Below, piece by piece: positions 30,176 to 38,140 of a stretch of DNA of 48,534 nt (its first letter is position 1; each line of letters starts with the position of its first letter). The notes under the pieces were generated by a model that ran no database searches, was not told where the DNA came from, and saw nothing but the letters and a program-made list of their open reading frames with translations. The stretch comes from CAYQDR01 sp964416315 (GTDB lineage Bacteria; Methylomirabilota; Methylomirabilia; Rokubacteriales; DASRDR01): contig CAYQDR010000022.1 of the NCBI GenBank assembly GCA_964416315.1, forward strand, positions 1-48,534, given 5' to 3'. The position numbers and the translations under genes were made by a program.

Positions 30176-30955
30176 ATGACTCAGCCTCGCGACGGCCGAA
30201 CGCTGCCACCCCAGGAGGCGGCAATCCCAGGAGCGGTGACTCGCGCGCTCGTCGCCGCCTTGTTCACCCTCGCGGTCGCGCTGCCGGGCGGCGCGGGCGC
30301 CCAGGGGATCAGCTCCGACGACGCCAAGGAGATCCTCAAGGAGCTGCGCGAGATCCGTCGCCTGCTGGAGCGCATGCAGGCGCCGCCCGCCGGCGCCCCG
30401 CGCGCGGCGGCGCCCCAGCCCGATGCCAGGGTGAAAGTGGCGGTCGGCGGCGCCTTCGTCCTCGGCCGGCCGGACGCGCCCCTCACGATGGTCGAGTTCA
30501 CCGACTACGAGTGCCCGTTCTGCCGGCAGTTCCACGTCGCGACCTTCGAGGCGCTGAAGAAGAACTACATCGACACGCGGAAGATGCGGTACGTCAGCCG
30601 CGACTTTCCCCTCGACTTCCACCGGAACGCGATGCCGGCGGCACAGGCGGCCCGCTGCGCCGGCGAGCATGGCCAGTTCTGGCAGCTGCGCCACGTGCTG
30701 CTCGCCATCCGCAAGTTCGCCCGCGACCTCGGGTCGGACGAGGCCGCGTTCCGCGCCTGCCTCGACGGCGACCGGTACCGGAGAGACGTCGAGAAGGACC
30801 TGGCGGACGGCCGCGCCGCCGGGGTCTCGGGCACACCCACCTTCGTGCTGGGACGGACGACCGCAGAAGGCGTCGATGGCGTCAGGCTCGTCGGCGCGCA
30901 GCCCTACGCCGTGTTCGACGCGAAGATCCGCGAGCTGCTGGCCGACAAGCCGTAG
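30176..30955 (+). CDS. DsbA-family thiol:disulfide oxidoreductase
   Basis: 259 residues from ATG 30176. A start at GTG 30236 would give a cleaner signal peptide (TRALVAALFTLAVALPGGAGA). After a helical linker (KEILKELREIRRLLERMQ) comes the thioredoxin-fold DsbA domain: VEFTDYECPFCRQFH with the redox pair C113/C116 (CPFC), YVSRDFPLDFHRNA and GVSGTPTFVLG with the cis-Pro. The inserted helical domain between (about 145-200) is short, as in DsbG/DsbA-like bacterial families with peptidase or isomerase partners. It should form or rearrange disulfides in exported proteins. The Cys-rich proteins at 0.6-3.0 kb would be the kind of client this enzyme serves, though they are not adjacent. Confidence 0.9.
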   Translation: MTQPRDGRTLPPQEAAIPGAVTRALVAALFTLAVALPGGAGAQGISSDDAKEILKELREIRRLLERMQAPPAGAPRAAAPQPDARVKVAVGGAFVLGRPDAPLTMVEFTDYECPFCRQFHVATFEALKKNYIDTRKMRYVSRDFPLDFHRNAMPAAQAARCAGEHGQFWQLRHVLLAIRKFARDLGSDEAAFRACLDGDRYRRDVEKDLADGRAAGVSGTPTFVLGRTTAEGVDGVRLVGAQPYAVFDAKIRELLADKP

Positions 30956-31012
30956 CCGAACGTCGACCCCGCGGAATGCGGCGGCGACCCGCCTGAGCGG
31001 AGGGTGCCGGCC

Positions 31013-34000
31013 TCAGGGGCTGAGCAGGAAGCCGAGGTTGTCCCAGGCCGAAGACGCTGGGCGGCGGCGATCGGCGCGGCGGCGCTCGGGCGTGGCCGGC
31101 TGCGGCGCGTGCCGGCGCTCCCCCGTCCGCCGGTCCCAGATCACCTGGCCGACGTTCAGCTCCGCCATGTGCGCCTCGAGGGTGCGGAAGAGCTCCCCCT
31201 CCCCGCGGCGCACGACGGCGAGGTACGGGTTCGTCAGCTCCTCCGAGAGCGTCAGGCCCAGCTCGCGGGCCAGCGCCTCCGCCCGATCGACGTACCGGGC
31301 GACGCGCATGATCCGGAAGAGGGAGTAGGCCTCCTGGAGGTGGGCGAGGGCGTCCGCCGCGCTGCCCCGCGCCTGGGCGAGCTCGGCGAGCGCGAGGTGC
31401 GCCCGACCCGCCATGAACCGGGCCTGGATGGCGACGAACGTGTCCAGCGCCCCCCGGAGGTGGTCCTCGGCCTCGGCGAAGCGCCTCTCGGCGCGGGCGA
31501 TCCGCCCGAGCGCGTGCTGCGCCCAGCCCGCCCCGTAGGCGTAGCCGGCCTCGCGCGCCAGCTCGAGCCCCCGGGCGACCAGTTCCCGCGCCCGGTCGAG
31601 CCGGCCCGCCAGGCCGTACGCCTCCCCGAGGAACGTCGTGAAGCGGCCGAGGAGCCGCTGGAACCGGAACTGCGTCATGTGCTGGACCGCGCGCTCCAGG
31701 AGCGGGATCGCCTCGCTGGGCTCGCCCTTCTCGAGGTAGACGTAGCCGAGATGCCCTTCCGCCACGGCCGTGTTCACCGCATCCGGTGAGCGGCCGAGCC
31801 CGCGCTTGCACGCCTCGATCCCCGCCTCCCACTCCCCGGTCAGCGCATGGATCCAGCCCGTGCTCCACGTCGCGTAGCTCTGGATCCGCGGGTCGCCGAG
31901 CGCCTCGCCGATCGCGAGGGCCCGAGTCTCCGCCTCCATCGCGAGGTCGAAGCCGCCGATGATGATATAGTTGATCCCGACGACCCAGTGGGCCAGGCCG
32001 AGCCACCACGGCTCCCCCGCCCGCTCGAGCAGCTCGGCCGCGCGGCGCCCCCGCGTGATCCCGTGGAGGGGCCGGCCCGCCCAGTAGTGCTCCTGGGCGA
32101 GGACGACGTACGCCTTCCCCATCGTCGCCTCGTCCCCGGCGCGGCTCGCCTCCTCGAAGGCGCGCTCGGCGTTCTCGGCGGCCCGCTTGTGATCCCCGAG
32201 GTAGCTCAGGGTGTGGGCCAGCCAGAAGTGGTAGGCGGCCGACACCCCGGACGCCGCCTGGCGCTCCACCTGCTCTCCCTCCCCCTGGAGGAGCGCGAGG
32301 GCCTCCTCGAAGCGTCCCAGGAACGAGAGCGAGTGCGCCTCGCGCAGGACGAGGTCGAGCCGCCGCGCGTCCCGCTCGGCGGCCGGCAGGTGCTCGACGT
32401 GGGCGCGCGCCTCGGCGAGGGCGGTGACCGCCTCCGCGTGGGCATAGGCGTGCGCCGCCCGCTCGGCGAAGCGGGCGAGGTACTCGACCGCCTTGTCCGG
32501 CTGGTCGCTCTTCGCGTAGTGGTAGGCGAGGCCCGAGTAGGCCTCCTCGAGGCGCTCGGCGTAGAAGCCCTCCAGGGCCCGTCCCGCCGCGGCGTGGAGC
32601 GCCCGGCGGCGACTCGTCAGGAGGCTCGAGCGCGCGACCTCCCGGGTCAACGGGTGCTTGAAGGCGTAGACCGGCTCGTCGGCGCCGTGCCGCTCGTACA
32701 GGAACTCGAGCCGCGTGAGCTCGCGGAGGTGGGCGTCGAGGGGTCCGAGGCCCTCCCAGATCGCCCGCAGGAGCCTCAGCGAGACCTCGCGCCCGAGGAC
32801 GGCGGCGGTCTGGAGCACCCGCTTCGGCCCCTCGGCCAGGCGGTCGATCCGGGCGAGCAGCACCTCCTCGATCGTGTCCGGCACGTCCGCGGTCCCGGCG
32901 CGCTCCCCCTGATCGGCCACGACCCGGGTCAGCTCCTCGAGGAAGAAGGGGTTCCCCTCCGCCTTCGCGAGGATCCGGTGGACGACGGCGTCGGGGAGCG
33001 GGGCCGCCTGCATGACCGACTGCACGATGCTCAGGCTCTCCTCCGGGCCGAGCGGTTGCAGCGCGATCTGCGTGGCGTAGGACTTCTCGATCCAGGGCGG
33101 CCGGTACCCGGGCCGGTACGTCACGAGGAGGACGATCCGCGCGCCGCCCACGCTGTCGGCCAGGGTGACGAGGAACTCCTCCGACGTCTGGTCGATCCAC
33201 TGGAGGTCTTCCACCTCGAGCACGATCGGGCGCCGGCGGCTCCCCCGCAGCGTGATCTGGCGGAACGTCTCGAAGAGCCGCGCCTTGATCGCCTCCGGGC
33301 TCAAGCGCTCGAACCGGTCGGCGCCCTCCCGCACCCCGAGGAGCCGCAGGGGAAACGGCCCCCACTCGTCGGGATCCATGCCCACCGCCTGGAAGGCGCG
33401 GCGCACCTTCTCGACGATCACGGCCGGGGGATCGCCCTCGGCGAGCCCGCAGTTCTGCCGCAGCATGTCGAGGAGCGGCAGGTACGGGATGGCGCTCCCG
33501 TACGACAGGCAGCGCCCCTGGAGGTAGGTGACGCGGCGGGCCCCGAGGCCCTGGCGGAACTCGTGGAGGAGCCGCGACTTCCCGACGCCGGCCTCGCCCG
33601 CGATCCCCACGACCTGACCCCGCCCCGCCTCGGCCCGGGCGAGGAGGTCGCGGAGCGCGGCGAGCTCGGCCTGCCGGCCGACTAACCGGCTGAGCGGCCG
33701 CTCGCCCAGGCCCTCCAGCGGGGAGCGCCGGGGCCCGAGGCCGACGACGCGGTAGGTGGGGACGGGATCGGGCTTCCCCTTGATCGGGACGGCCCCGAAC
33801 GCCTCGACCCGCACGTAGCCGTGGACCAGCCGGCGGGTCGCCTCGCTCACGAGGATCGCGCTCGGCTCGGCGATCTCCTGGAGCCGCGCCGCCAGGTTCG
33901 TCGTGTCGCCCACGGCCGTGTAGTCCATCCGGAGGTTGTCGCCGATCTTCCCCACGACCACGAGCCCGGTGTTCACCCCGATGCGAACCTGGAGCTCCGT

Positions 34001-34537
34001 GTCCGCCGGCAGCCCGAACTCCGCCCGGTGCTCCGCGACGCTCCGCCGGATCGCGAGCGCCGCGAGCACCGCCGCCCACGCGTGGTCCTCGAGGGCCACC
34101 GGGGCCCCGAACAGGGCCATGAACCCGTCGCCCAGGAACTGGTTGATCGTGCCCTCGTAGCGGTGAACCTCGGCGAGCGCCAGCTCGAAGAAGCGGTCGA
34201 GCAGCGCGTGCATCGGCTCGGGACCGAGGCGCTCGGCCAGGACCACCGAGTTGGCCAGGTCGCAGAAGAGGACGGTGACCTGCTTGCGCTCCCCCTCGAG
34301 GGCGCTCCGGGAGGTCAGGATCTTGTCGGCGAGGTGACGCGGTGTGTAGGCGTGGGGCGACGCGAACTGGGGCGCCGGGGGTGGCGCGGCGAGCGGCGCC
34401 CCGCACTGGTTGCAGAACTTGTTCGCGGGCGGGTTGGCGGACTGGCAGGCAGGACAGCGCTGCTCGAAGCGGGCGCCGCACGCCCCACAGAACTTGATCC
34501 CGGCGGGGTTCACGTGCTGGCAGCGGGGACAGCGCAT
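31013..34537 (-). CDS. adenylate/guanylate cyclase - AAA ATPase - TPR multidomain protein
   Basis: 1174 residues in one polypeptide. Two zinc ribbons (CPRC...CGAC at 3-20; CPAC...CNQC at 28-45) lead into a class III cyclase domain (about 85-265) with metal aspartates D93 (VLFCDLANS) and D137 (FLGDGFMALFG), N214/R218 in VGDTTNLAARLQ and D205 in MDYTAVGD. The usual substrate-selecting Lys is Gln133. An AAA/AfsR-like ATPase follows: Walker A GEAGVGKS (314-321) and Walker B VLEVEDLQWIDQT. Then a helical hub and, from about residue 620 to the end, many TPR repeats (GDHKRAAENAERAFEEASRAG and similar). Such proteins link nucleotide cyclase output to a signalling ATPase; the trigger is unknown. It is transcribed away from the orotate phosphoribosyltransferase gene. 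Confidence 0.92.
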   Translation of the reverse strand: MRCPRCQHVNPAGIKFCGACGARFEQRCPACQSANPPANKFCNQCGAPLAAPPPAPQFASPHAYTPRHLADKILTSRSALEGERKQVTVLFCDLANSVVLAERLGPEPMHALLDRFFELALAEVHRYEGTINQFLGDGFMALFGAPVALEDHAWAAVLAALAIRRSVAEHRAEFGLPADTELQVRIGVNTGLVVVGKIGDNLRMDYTAVGDTTNLAARLQEIAEPSAILVSEATRRLVHGYVRVEAFGAVPIKGKPDPVPTYRVVGLGPRRSPLEGLGERPLSRLVGRQAELAALRDLLARAEAGRGQVVGIAGEAGVGKSRLLHEFRQGLGARRVTYLQGRCLSYGSAIPYLPLLDMLRQNCGLAEGDPPAVIVEKVRRAFQAVGMDPDEWGPFPLRLLGVREGADRFERLSPEAIKARLFETFRQITLRGSRRRPIVLEVEDLQWIDQTSEEFLVTLADSVGGARIVLLVTYRPGYRPPWIEKSYATQIALQPLGPEESLSIVQSVMQAAPLPDAVVHRILAKAEGNPFFLEELTRVVADQGERAGTADVPDTIEEVLLARIDRLAEGPKRVLQTAAVLGREVSLRLLRAIWEGLGPLDAHLRELTRLEFLYERHGADEPVYAFKHPLTREVARSSLLTSRRRALHAAAGRALEGFYAERLEEAYSGLAYHYAKSDQPDKAVEYLARFAERAAHAYAHAEAVTALAEARAHVEHLPAAERDARRLDLVLREAHSLSFLGRFEEALALLQGEGEQVERQAASGVSAAYHFWLAHTLSYLGDHKRAAENAERAFEEASRAGDEATMGKAYVVLAQEHYWAGRPLHGITRGRRAAELLERAGEPWWLGLAHWVVGINYIIIGGFDLAMEAETRALAIGEALGDPRIQSYATWSTGWIHALTGEWEAGIEACKRGLGRSPDAVNTAVAEGHLGYVYLEKGEPSEAIPLLERAVQHMTQFRFQRLLGRFTTFLGEAYGLAGRLDRARELVARGLELAREAGYAYGAGWAQHALGRIARAERRFAEAEDHLRGALDTFVAIQARFMAGRAHLALAELAQARGSAADALAHLQEAYSLFRIMRVARYVDRAEALARELGLTLSEELTNPYLAVVRRGEGELFRTLEAHMAELNVGQVIWDRRTGERRHAPQPATPERRRADRRRPASSAWDNLGFLLSP

Positions 34538-34647
34538 CGGGGGCCCTCCAGGCCAAGTCGGGAGCGGGGCGACGACGCGGCCACCTTAGCCCGACGCCGG
34601 GAGGCGGTCAAGCGCCCGCGGCGATGTGGTACCCTACGTCGAATCTT

Positions 34648-34739
34648 CGGAGGGGGGCGTTGCCCCCCTTGATTTTGGGGGGCCGAACCTCCCCCCAGGA
34701 TCGATTGCGCGGGCAAAGCCCGCGCTCGGAGCGGTTCGG
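34648..34739. repeat. G/C-rich hairpin repeat R2, copy upstream of pyrE
   Basis: Contains AGGGGGGC-GTT-GCCCCCCT followed by TTGATTTTGGGG, a CCTCCCCCCAGGATCG block, and GCGCGGGC-AAA-GCCCGCGC followed by CTCGGAGCGGTTC. The last part matches 37955-37983 (GCCGCGGC-AAA-GCCGCGGC then CTCGGAGCGG), and the first part matches the reverse complement of 18130-18163. It sits in the 240-base region between the cyclase protein and pyrE starts and could shape the pyrE leader. Confidence 0.7.
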
Positions 34740-34779
34740 GCCAGAGCGCGCGGTCAAGCCCAGGAGGGAGAGCGCCGAC

Positions 34780-35460
34780 ATGACCGGGGACAGGATCGTG
34801 CAGCTCAGCGAGCGCAGGGCTCGGGCGTCCGAGATCCTCCTCGGCCTGAAGGCCGTCCACTGCAACCTGGAGAAGCCGTTCATCTTCACCTCCGGCTGGG
34901 CGAGCCCCGTGTACGTGGACTGCCGGAAGCTCATCTCGACCACGTGGGAGCGCCGGGAGGTCGTCCATCTCGCTGCTGAGGAGATCGGCCGGACGGTCGG
35001 GCGGGAGCGCTTCGACCTGGTGGCCGGCGGGGAGACGGCCGGGATCCCCTTCGCCGCCTGGATCGCCGACTACTTCTTCGTCCCGATGGTCTACGTGCGG
35101 AAGCAGCCGAAGGGGTTCGGGCGGCAGTCCCAGATCGAGGGGGTGCTCGAGGCCGGCCAGCGGGTGGTCCTGGTGGAGGACCTCGCGACCGACGCCCGGA
35201 GCAAGGTGAGCTTCTGCCGCGCGCTCCAGCAGGCCGGCGCGGTCGTGGAGCACGCGGTCGTCGTCTTCTACTACGGGATCTACCCCGAGGCGGAGCGGAA
35301 CCTGCGGGAGGTCGGCGTGCGGCTCCACGCCCTGACGGACTGGCAGACCACGCTCGAGGTCGCCGAGGCCCGCGGCTACTTCACGCCGGAGCAGGCGAAG
35401 GTCGTCCGGGAGTTCCTCCGCGCCCCCGAGGCCTGGTCGAAGGCCCACGGGGGGGCGTAA
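34780..35460 (+). CDS. pyrE: orotate phosphoribosyltransferase
   Basis: 226 residues from ATG 34780, with CAGGAGGGAG upstream at the right distance. An in-frame ATG 52 codons upstream is inside the hairpin repeat. KAVHCNLEKPFIFTSGWASPVYVDCRKLIS is the family opening. DLVAGGETAGIPFAAWIAD and YVRKQPKGFGRQSQIEG supply orotate/PRPP contacts. The PRPP-binding loop is VVLVEDLATDARSK, the variant seen in a subset of bacteria in place of VEDVITTG. It makes OMP in de novo pyrimidine synthesis. A hairpin repeat follows its stop, then a DUF1989 gene. Confidence 0.9.
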   Translation: MTGDRIVQLSERRARASEILLGLKAVHCNLEKPFIFTSGWASPVYVDCRKLISTTWERREVVHLAAEEIGRTVGRERFDLVAGGETAGIPFAAWIADYFFVPMVYVRKQPKGFGRQSQIEGVLEAGQRVVLVEDLATDARSKVSFCRALQQAGAVVEHAVVVFYYGIYPEAERNLREVGVRLHALTDWQTTLEVAEARGYFTPEQAKVVREFLRAPEAWSKAHGGA

Positions 35461-35464
35461 TCCC

Positions 35465-35505
35465 CCTTCCCCTAGCCCTCTCCCCCAGCTTGGGGGAGAG
35501 GGTGA
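35465..35505 (+). repeat. CCCTC-rich hairpin after pyrE
   Basis: CCCTCTCCCCCA-GCT-TGGGGGAGAGGG, a 12-bp perfect stem, starting a few bases after the pyrE stop. Likely a transcript-end or attenuating structure of the dispersed family. Confidence 0.7.
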
Positions 35506-35535
35506 CCCTGATCAATTTCGACGGAGGCACGGCGC

Positions 35536-36396
35536 ATGCCCTCACGCTTGTGGACCTACCTGCCCTCGAAGCCCGGCGGACCCCTGGAGGTCGATCGCGC
35601 GCTCTACGACCGCCTCGCCCGCGACACGGCGGGGCGCCGCCTGGTCGACCGGTTCGTCGTCCCCATCCGCTCCGGCCGCGCCTGGCCGGTCCGCGCGGGC
35701 CAGCTCTGCCGGATCGTCGTGATCGAGGGGCCGCAGGTCGCCGACTTCAACTGCTGGCACCTCCCCGACCCACGCGAGCGCTTCTGGGCCGCGCGCACCA
35801 AGCAGCTCCACCGCGCCCACCTGACGACCCACGACCGACTCTGGTCGTGCCTGCCTTTCCTCCGCCCCATGGCCACCATCACGAACGACACCGTGCAGTA
35901 CGGGATGGACGCGGACGGAGGCCGGTGCCACGACCTCCACGGCACCCGCTGCGATCCGTACGTGAACAAGCTCCTCACGGGCCAGGAGTTCGACTACCAC
36001 TGCCACTCCAACCTGGTCCGCGCGATCCTGCCGTGGCGACTCACCGAGTTCGACGTCCACGACGTCCTGAACATCTTCCAGGTGACGGGGCTCGTGGACG
36101 ACCGGTACTTCATGAAGGGCAGCCCCGCGAGGAAGGGCGACTTCTTCGAGTTCTTCGCGGAGATCGACCTCCTCTGCGCCATCTCGACCTGCCCGGGCGG
36201 CGATCTCTCGGTCCCCCTGTGGGGGCCGGACGCCGGTGACCCCCTGACGGTCTGCCGCCCCCTCGGCGTGGAGGTGTACGAGCCCCGTCCGGAGCTGCTG
36301 GCCGGCTGGTCGTCGCCCCCGCGCTCGGACTACGCCGGCAACCACGGGATCGCGATGCCGACGTGGGACCAAGCAGGGGCCACCCGAGGCGGGTAG
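35536..36396 (+). CDS. DUF1989 / urea-carboxylase-associated-like protein
   Basis: 286 residues. The core has VDRFVVPIRSGRAWPVRAGQLCRIVVIEGPQVADFNCWH, a QLHRAHLTTHDRLWSCLPFLRPMATI segment, TVQYGMDADGGRCHDLHGTRCDPYV, DYHCHSNLVRAILPW and the closing CAISTCPGGDLSVPLWG. This is the pattern of the DUF1989 family (urea carboxylase-associated proteins), for which Cys/His metal ligands are expected but whose biochemistry is poorly defined. Members often accompany urea or amino-acid degradation; here it lies between pyrE and an IMP dehydrogenase gene, so a link to nucleotide nitrogen is possible. ATG 35536 lies 12 bases after GGAGGC. Confidence 0.82.
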   Translation: MPSRLWTYLPSKPGGPLEVDRALYDRLARDTAGRRLVDRFVVPIRSGRAWPVRAGQLCRIVVIEGPQVADFNCWHLPDPRERFWAARTKQLHRAHLTTHDRLWSCLPFLRPMATITNDTVQYGMDADGGRCHDLHGTRCDPYVNKLLTGQEFDYHCHSNLVRAILPWRLTEFDVHDVLNIFQVTGLVDDRYFMKGSPARKGDFFEFFAEIDLLCAISTCPGGDLSVPLWGPDAGDPLTVCRPLGVEVYEPRPELLAGWSSPPRSDYAGNHGIAMPTWDQAGATRGG

Positions 36397-36417
36397 ACTA
36401 CAGGAGGGAGGGCGGCC

Positions 36418-37884
36418 ATGGAGCGGCGGGTCGAGGCGGAGTTCGTCGGCAAGACGTACGACGACTTCCTCTTCCGGCCGCAGCCCGGCGTCGTCGCCTC
36501 CCGCCGAGACATCGCGCTCCGGACCCGCCTCTCCCGCCGCGTCACGCTCGAGCTGCCCGTCATCTCGGCCAACATGGACAGCGTGACCGGCGCGCAGATG
36601 GCCAAGGCCCTGGCGCTCGAGGGCGGCATCGGGTTCGTCCACCGGGGCATGCCGATCGCGACCCAGGCGGAGAGCGTGGCGCGGGTCAAGCGGAGCTACG
36701 GGTACGTCGTCGAGCAGCCCCTCTGCCTGCCCCGCGGCACGACGATCCGGGAGGCGCGCCGGTTCATCGCCAAACACAACATCACCGGCATCCTCATCGA
36801 GGAGACGCGCGGCAGCGGGATCCTCGCCGGGCTGCTCTCCAACCGTGACCTCCCGTGGATCGAGGGCCTCGACGGCCATCGGGTCGAGGAGTTCATGACC
36901 CCCGTCGAGCGGCTCGTCACCGCGGCGCCCGGCATCCCCGTCCAGGAGGCGGAGGGGCGGATGTTCGAGCGCCGGATCGAGAAGCTGCCGCTCGTGGACG
37001 GCGACCGCAGGATCCGCGGCCTCATCACGAAGAAGGACGTCATCCTCTCCCGCCAGCGTCCCTACTCGGGCAAAGACGGCAAGGGGCGGCTCCTGGTCGG
37101 CGCCGCCGTCGGAGCGCGGGGCGACTTCCTCGAGCGGGCGGCGGAGCTCCTGCGCGCGGGCGCGGACGCGATCCTGATCGACATCGCCCACGCGCACTCG
37201 GCGGTCATGCGGCACGCGGTCCAGGCCTTCCGGGCGAAGTTCGGCGACGCGGAGCTCGCCTGCGGGAACGTGGGCACGGCCGAGGGCGCGGCGTTCCTCC
37301 GGGATCTCGGCGCCGACGCCATCAAGGTCGGCATCGGGCCGGGCCGGGGCTGCCGGACGCGCGTCGAGACGGGCGCCGGCGTCCCGCAGCTCCAGGCGAT
37401 CCGGGAGGCCTGGTGCGGGGTGGGCGAGTCGGTGCCCATCATCGCCGACGGCGGGGTCCGGGACGACAAGGACGTCTTCCTCGCGCTCGTCTGCGGGGCC
37501 TCGAGCGTCATGCTCGGCAGCATGCTCTCGGGCACCGATGAGGCGCCCGGGTCGGTCATCGAGGATCCCGGGACGGGAGAGAAACGGAAGATCTACCGCG
37601 GCATGACCTCGCCCCAGGCCGTGTTCGACGCGCTCTACAGCGACGAGAGCCCGGAGGCGCTCGAGGGCGCCCTCGACGTCCCTGCCGAGGGCCAGGAGGT
37701 CCAGATCCCGTACAAGGGATCGGTGCTGGACATCCTGCACCGGATCCGCGGCCACCTGCGCTCCGCGGTGAGCTACGCCGGCGAGGAGTCGCTCGCCGCG
37801 ACCCGGACGAAGGTCCTCCCCGACCCGCTGCGCTACCTGATCCCTCTGTCCGCCGCCGCCCGAGCGGAGTCGTACGAGCGCTGA
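36418..37884 (+). CDS. guaB: inosine-5'-monophosphate dehydrogenase family protein
   Basis: 488 residues, preceded by CAGGAGGGAGG. The N-terminus TYDDFLFRPQPGVVASRRDIALRTRLSR is typical of IMPDH. The barrel is interrupted by two CBS domains (about 100-215) containing TGILIEETRGSGILAGLLSNRDLPW and LPLVDGDRRIRGLITKKDV. The catalytic loop is VGIGPGRGCRTRVETG with Cys312, the flap is MLSGTDEAPG, and the GADAILIDIAHAHS and IIADGGVRDD motifs bind IMP. The loop has Arg-Gly where most IMPDHs have Ser-Ile/Val, a point shared by IMPDH/GMP-reductase variants, so GMP reductase or a divergent IMPDH is possible. It oxidises IMP to XMP with NAD in guanine nucleotide synthesis. Confidence 0.9.
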   Translation: MERRVEAEFVGKTYDDFLFRPQPGVVASRRDIALRTRLSRRVTLELPVISANMDSVTGAQMAKALALEGGIGFVHRGMPIATQAESVARVKRSYGYVVEQPLCLPRGTTIREARRFIAKHNITGILIEETRGSGILAGLLSNRDLPWIEGLDGHRVEEFMTPVERLVTAAPGIPVQEAEGRMFERRIEKLPLVDGDRRIRGLITKKDVILSRQRPYSGKDGKGRLLVGAAVGARGDFLERAAELLRAGADAILIDIAHAHSAVMRHAVQAFRAKFGDAELACGNVGTAEGAAFLRDLGADAIKVGIGPGRGCRTRVETGAGVPQLQAIREAWCGVGESVPIIADGGVRDDKDVFLALVCGASSVMLGSMLSGTDEAPGSVIEDPGTGEKRKIYRGMTSPQAVFDALYSDESPEALEGALDVPAEGQEVQIPYKGSVLDILHRIRGHLRSAVSYAGEESLAATRTKVLPDPLRYLIPLSAAARAESYER

Positions 37885-37890
37885 GTTCAT

Positions 37891-37983
37891 CGGGAGGGGG
37901 CCATGTCCTGACGGGCTTCGCCCTCTGGGGCCCCCTCCCGGGCCTCCCCCAGAGGTTGCCGCGGCAAAGCCGCGGCTCGGAGC
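37891..37983. repeat. G/C-rich hairpin repeat R2, copy after the IMP dehydrogenase gene
   Basis: GGGAGGGGGCC and GGGGCCCCCTCCC form a long imperfect stem. A CCTCCCCCAGAGGTT block follows and then GCCGCGGC-AAA-GCCGCGGC with CTCGGAGCGGAAC, which matches the end of the copy at 34648. It lies seven bases after the guaB stop, a terminator position. The rest of the region to 38140 holds nothing recognisable. Confidence 0.65.
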
Positions 37984-38140
37984 GGAACGCCACGGCCGCG
38001 AGGCGAATGACGGGAGCGTGGCGAGAAGCCCGGGCGGGGAAAGTCGGGTTTCGGACCGGCCCGCCATTTCTTCACGGACTCTGAGGCGGCGAGGGCGCCC
38101 GTGGCGCCTCGCCGGGGAGAGGGTCAGGCGTAGAGAACCC

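Noticed and set aside
30882..34556. 1224-residue open frame overlapping the cyclase-ATPase-TPR gene
   Set aside because: Arg/Pro/Gly-rich antisense-type translation of a shifted frame. The 31013-34537 frame has all the domain motifs.
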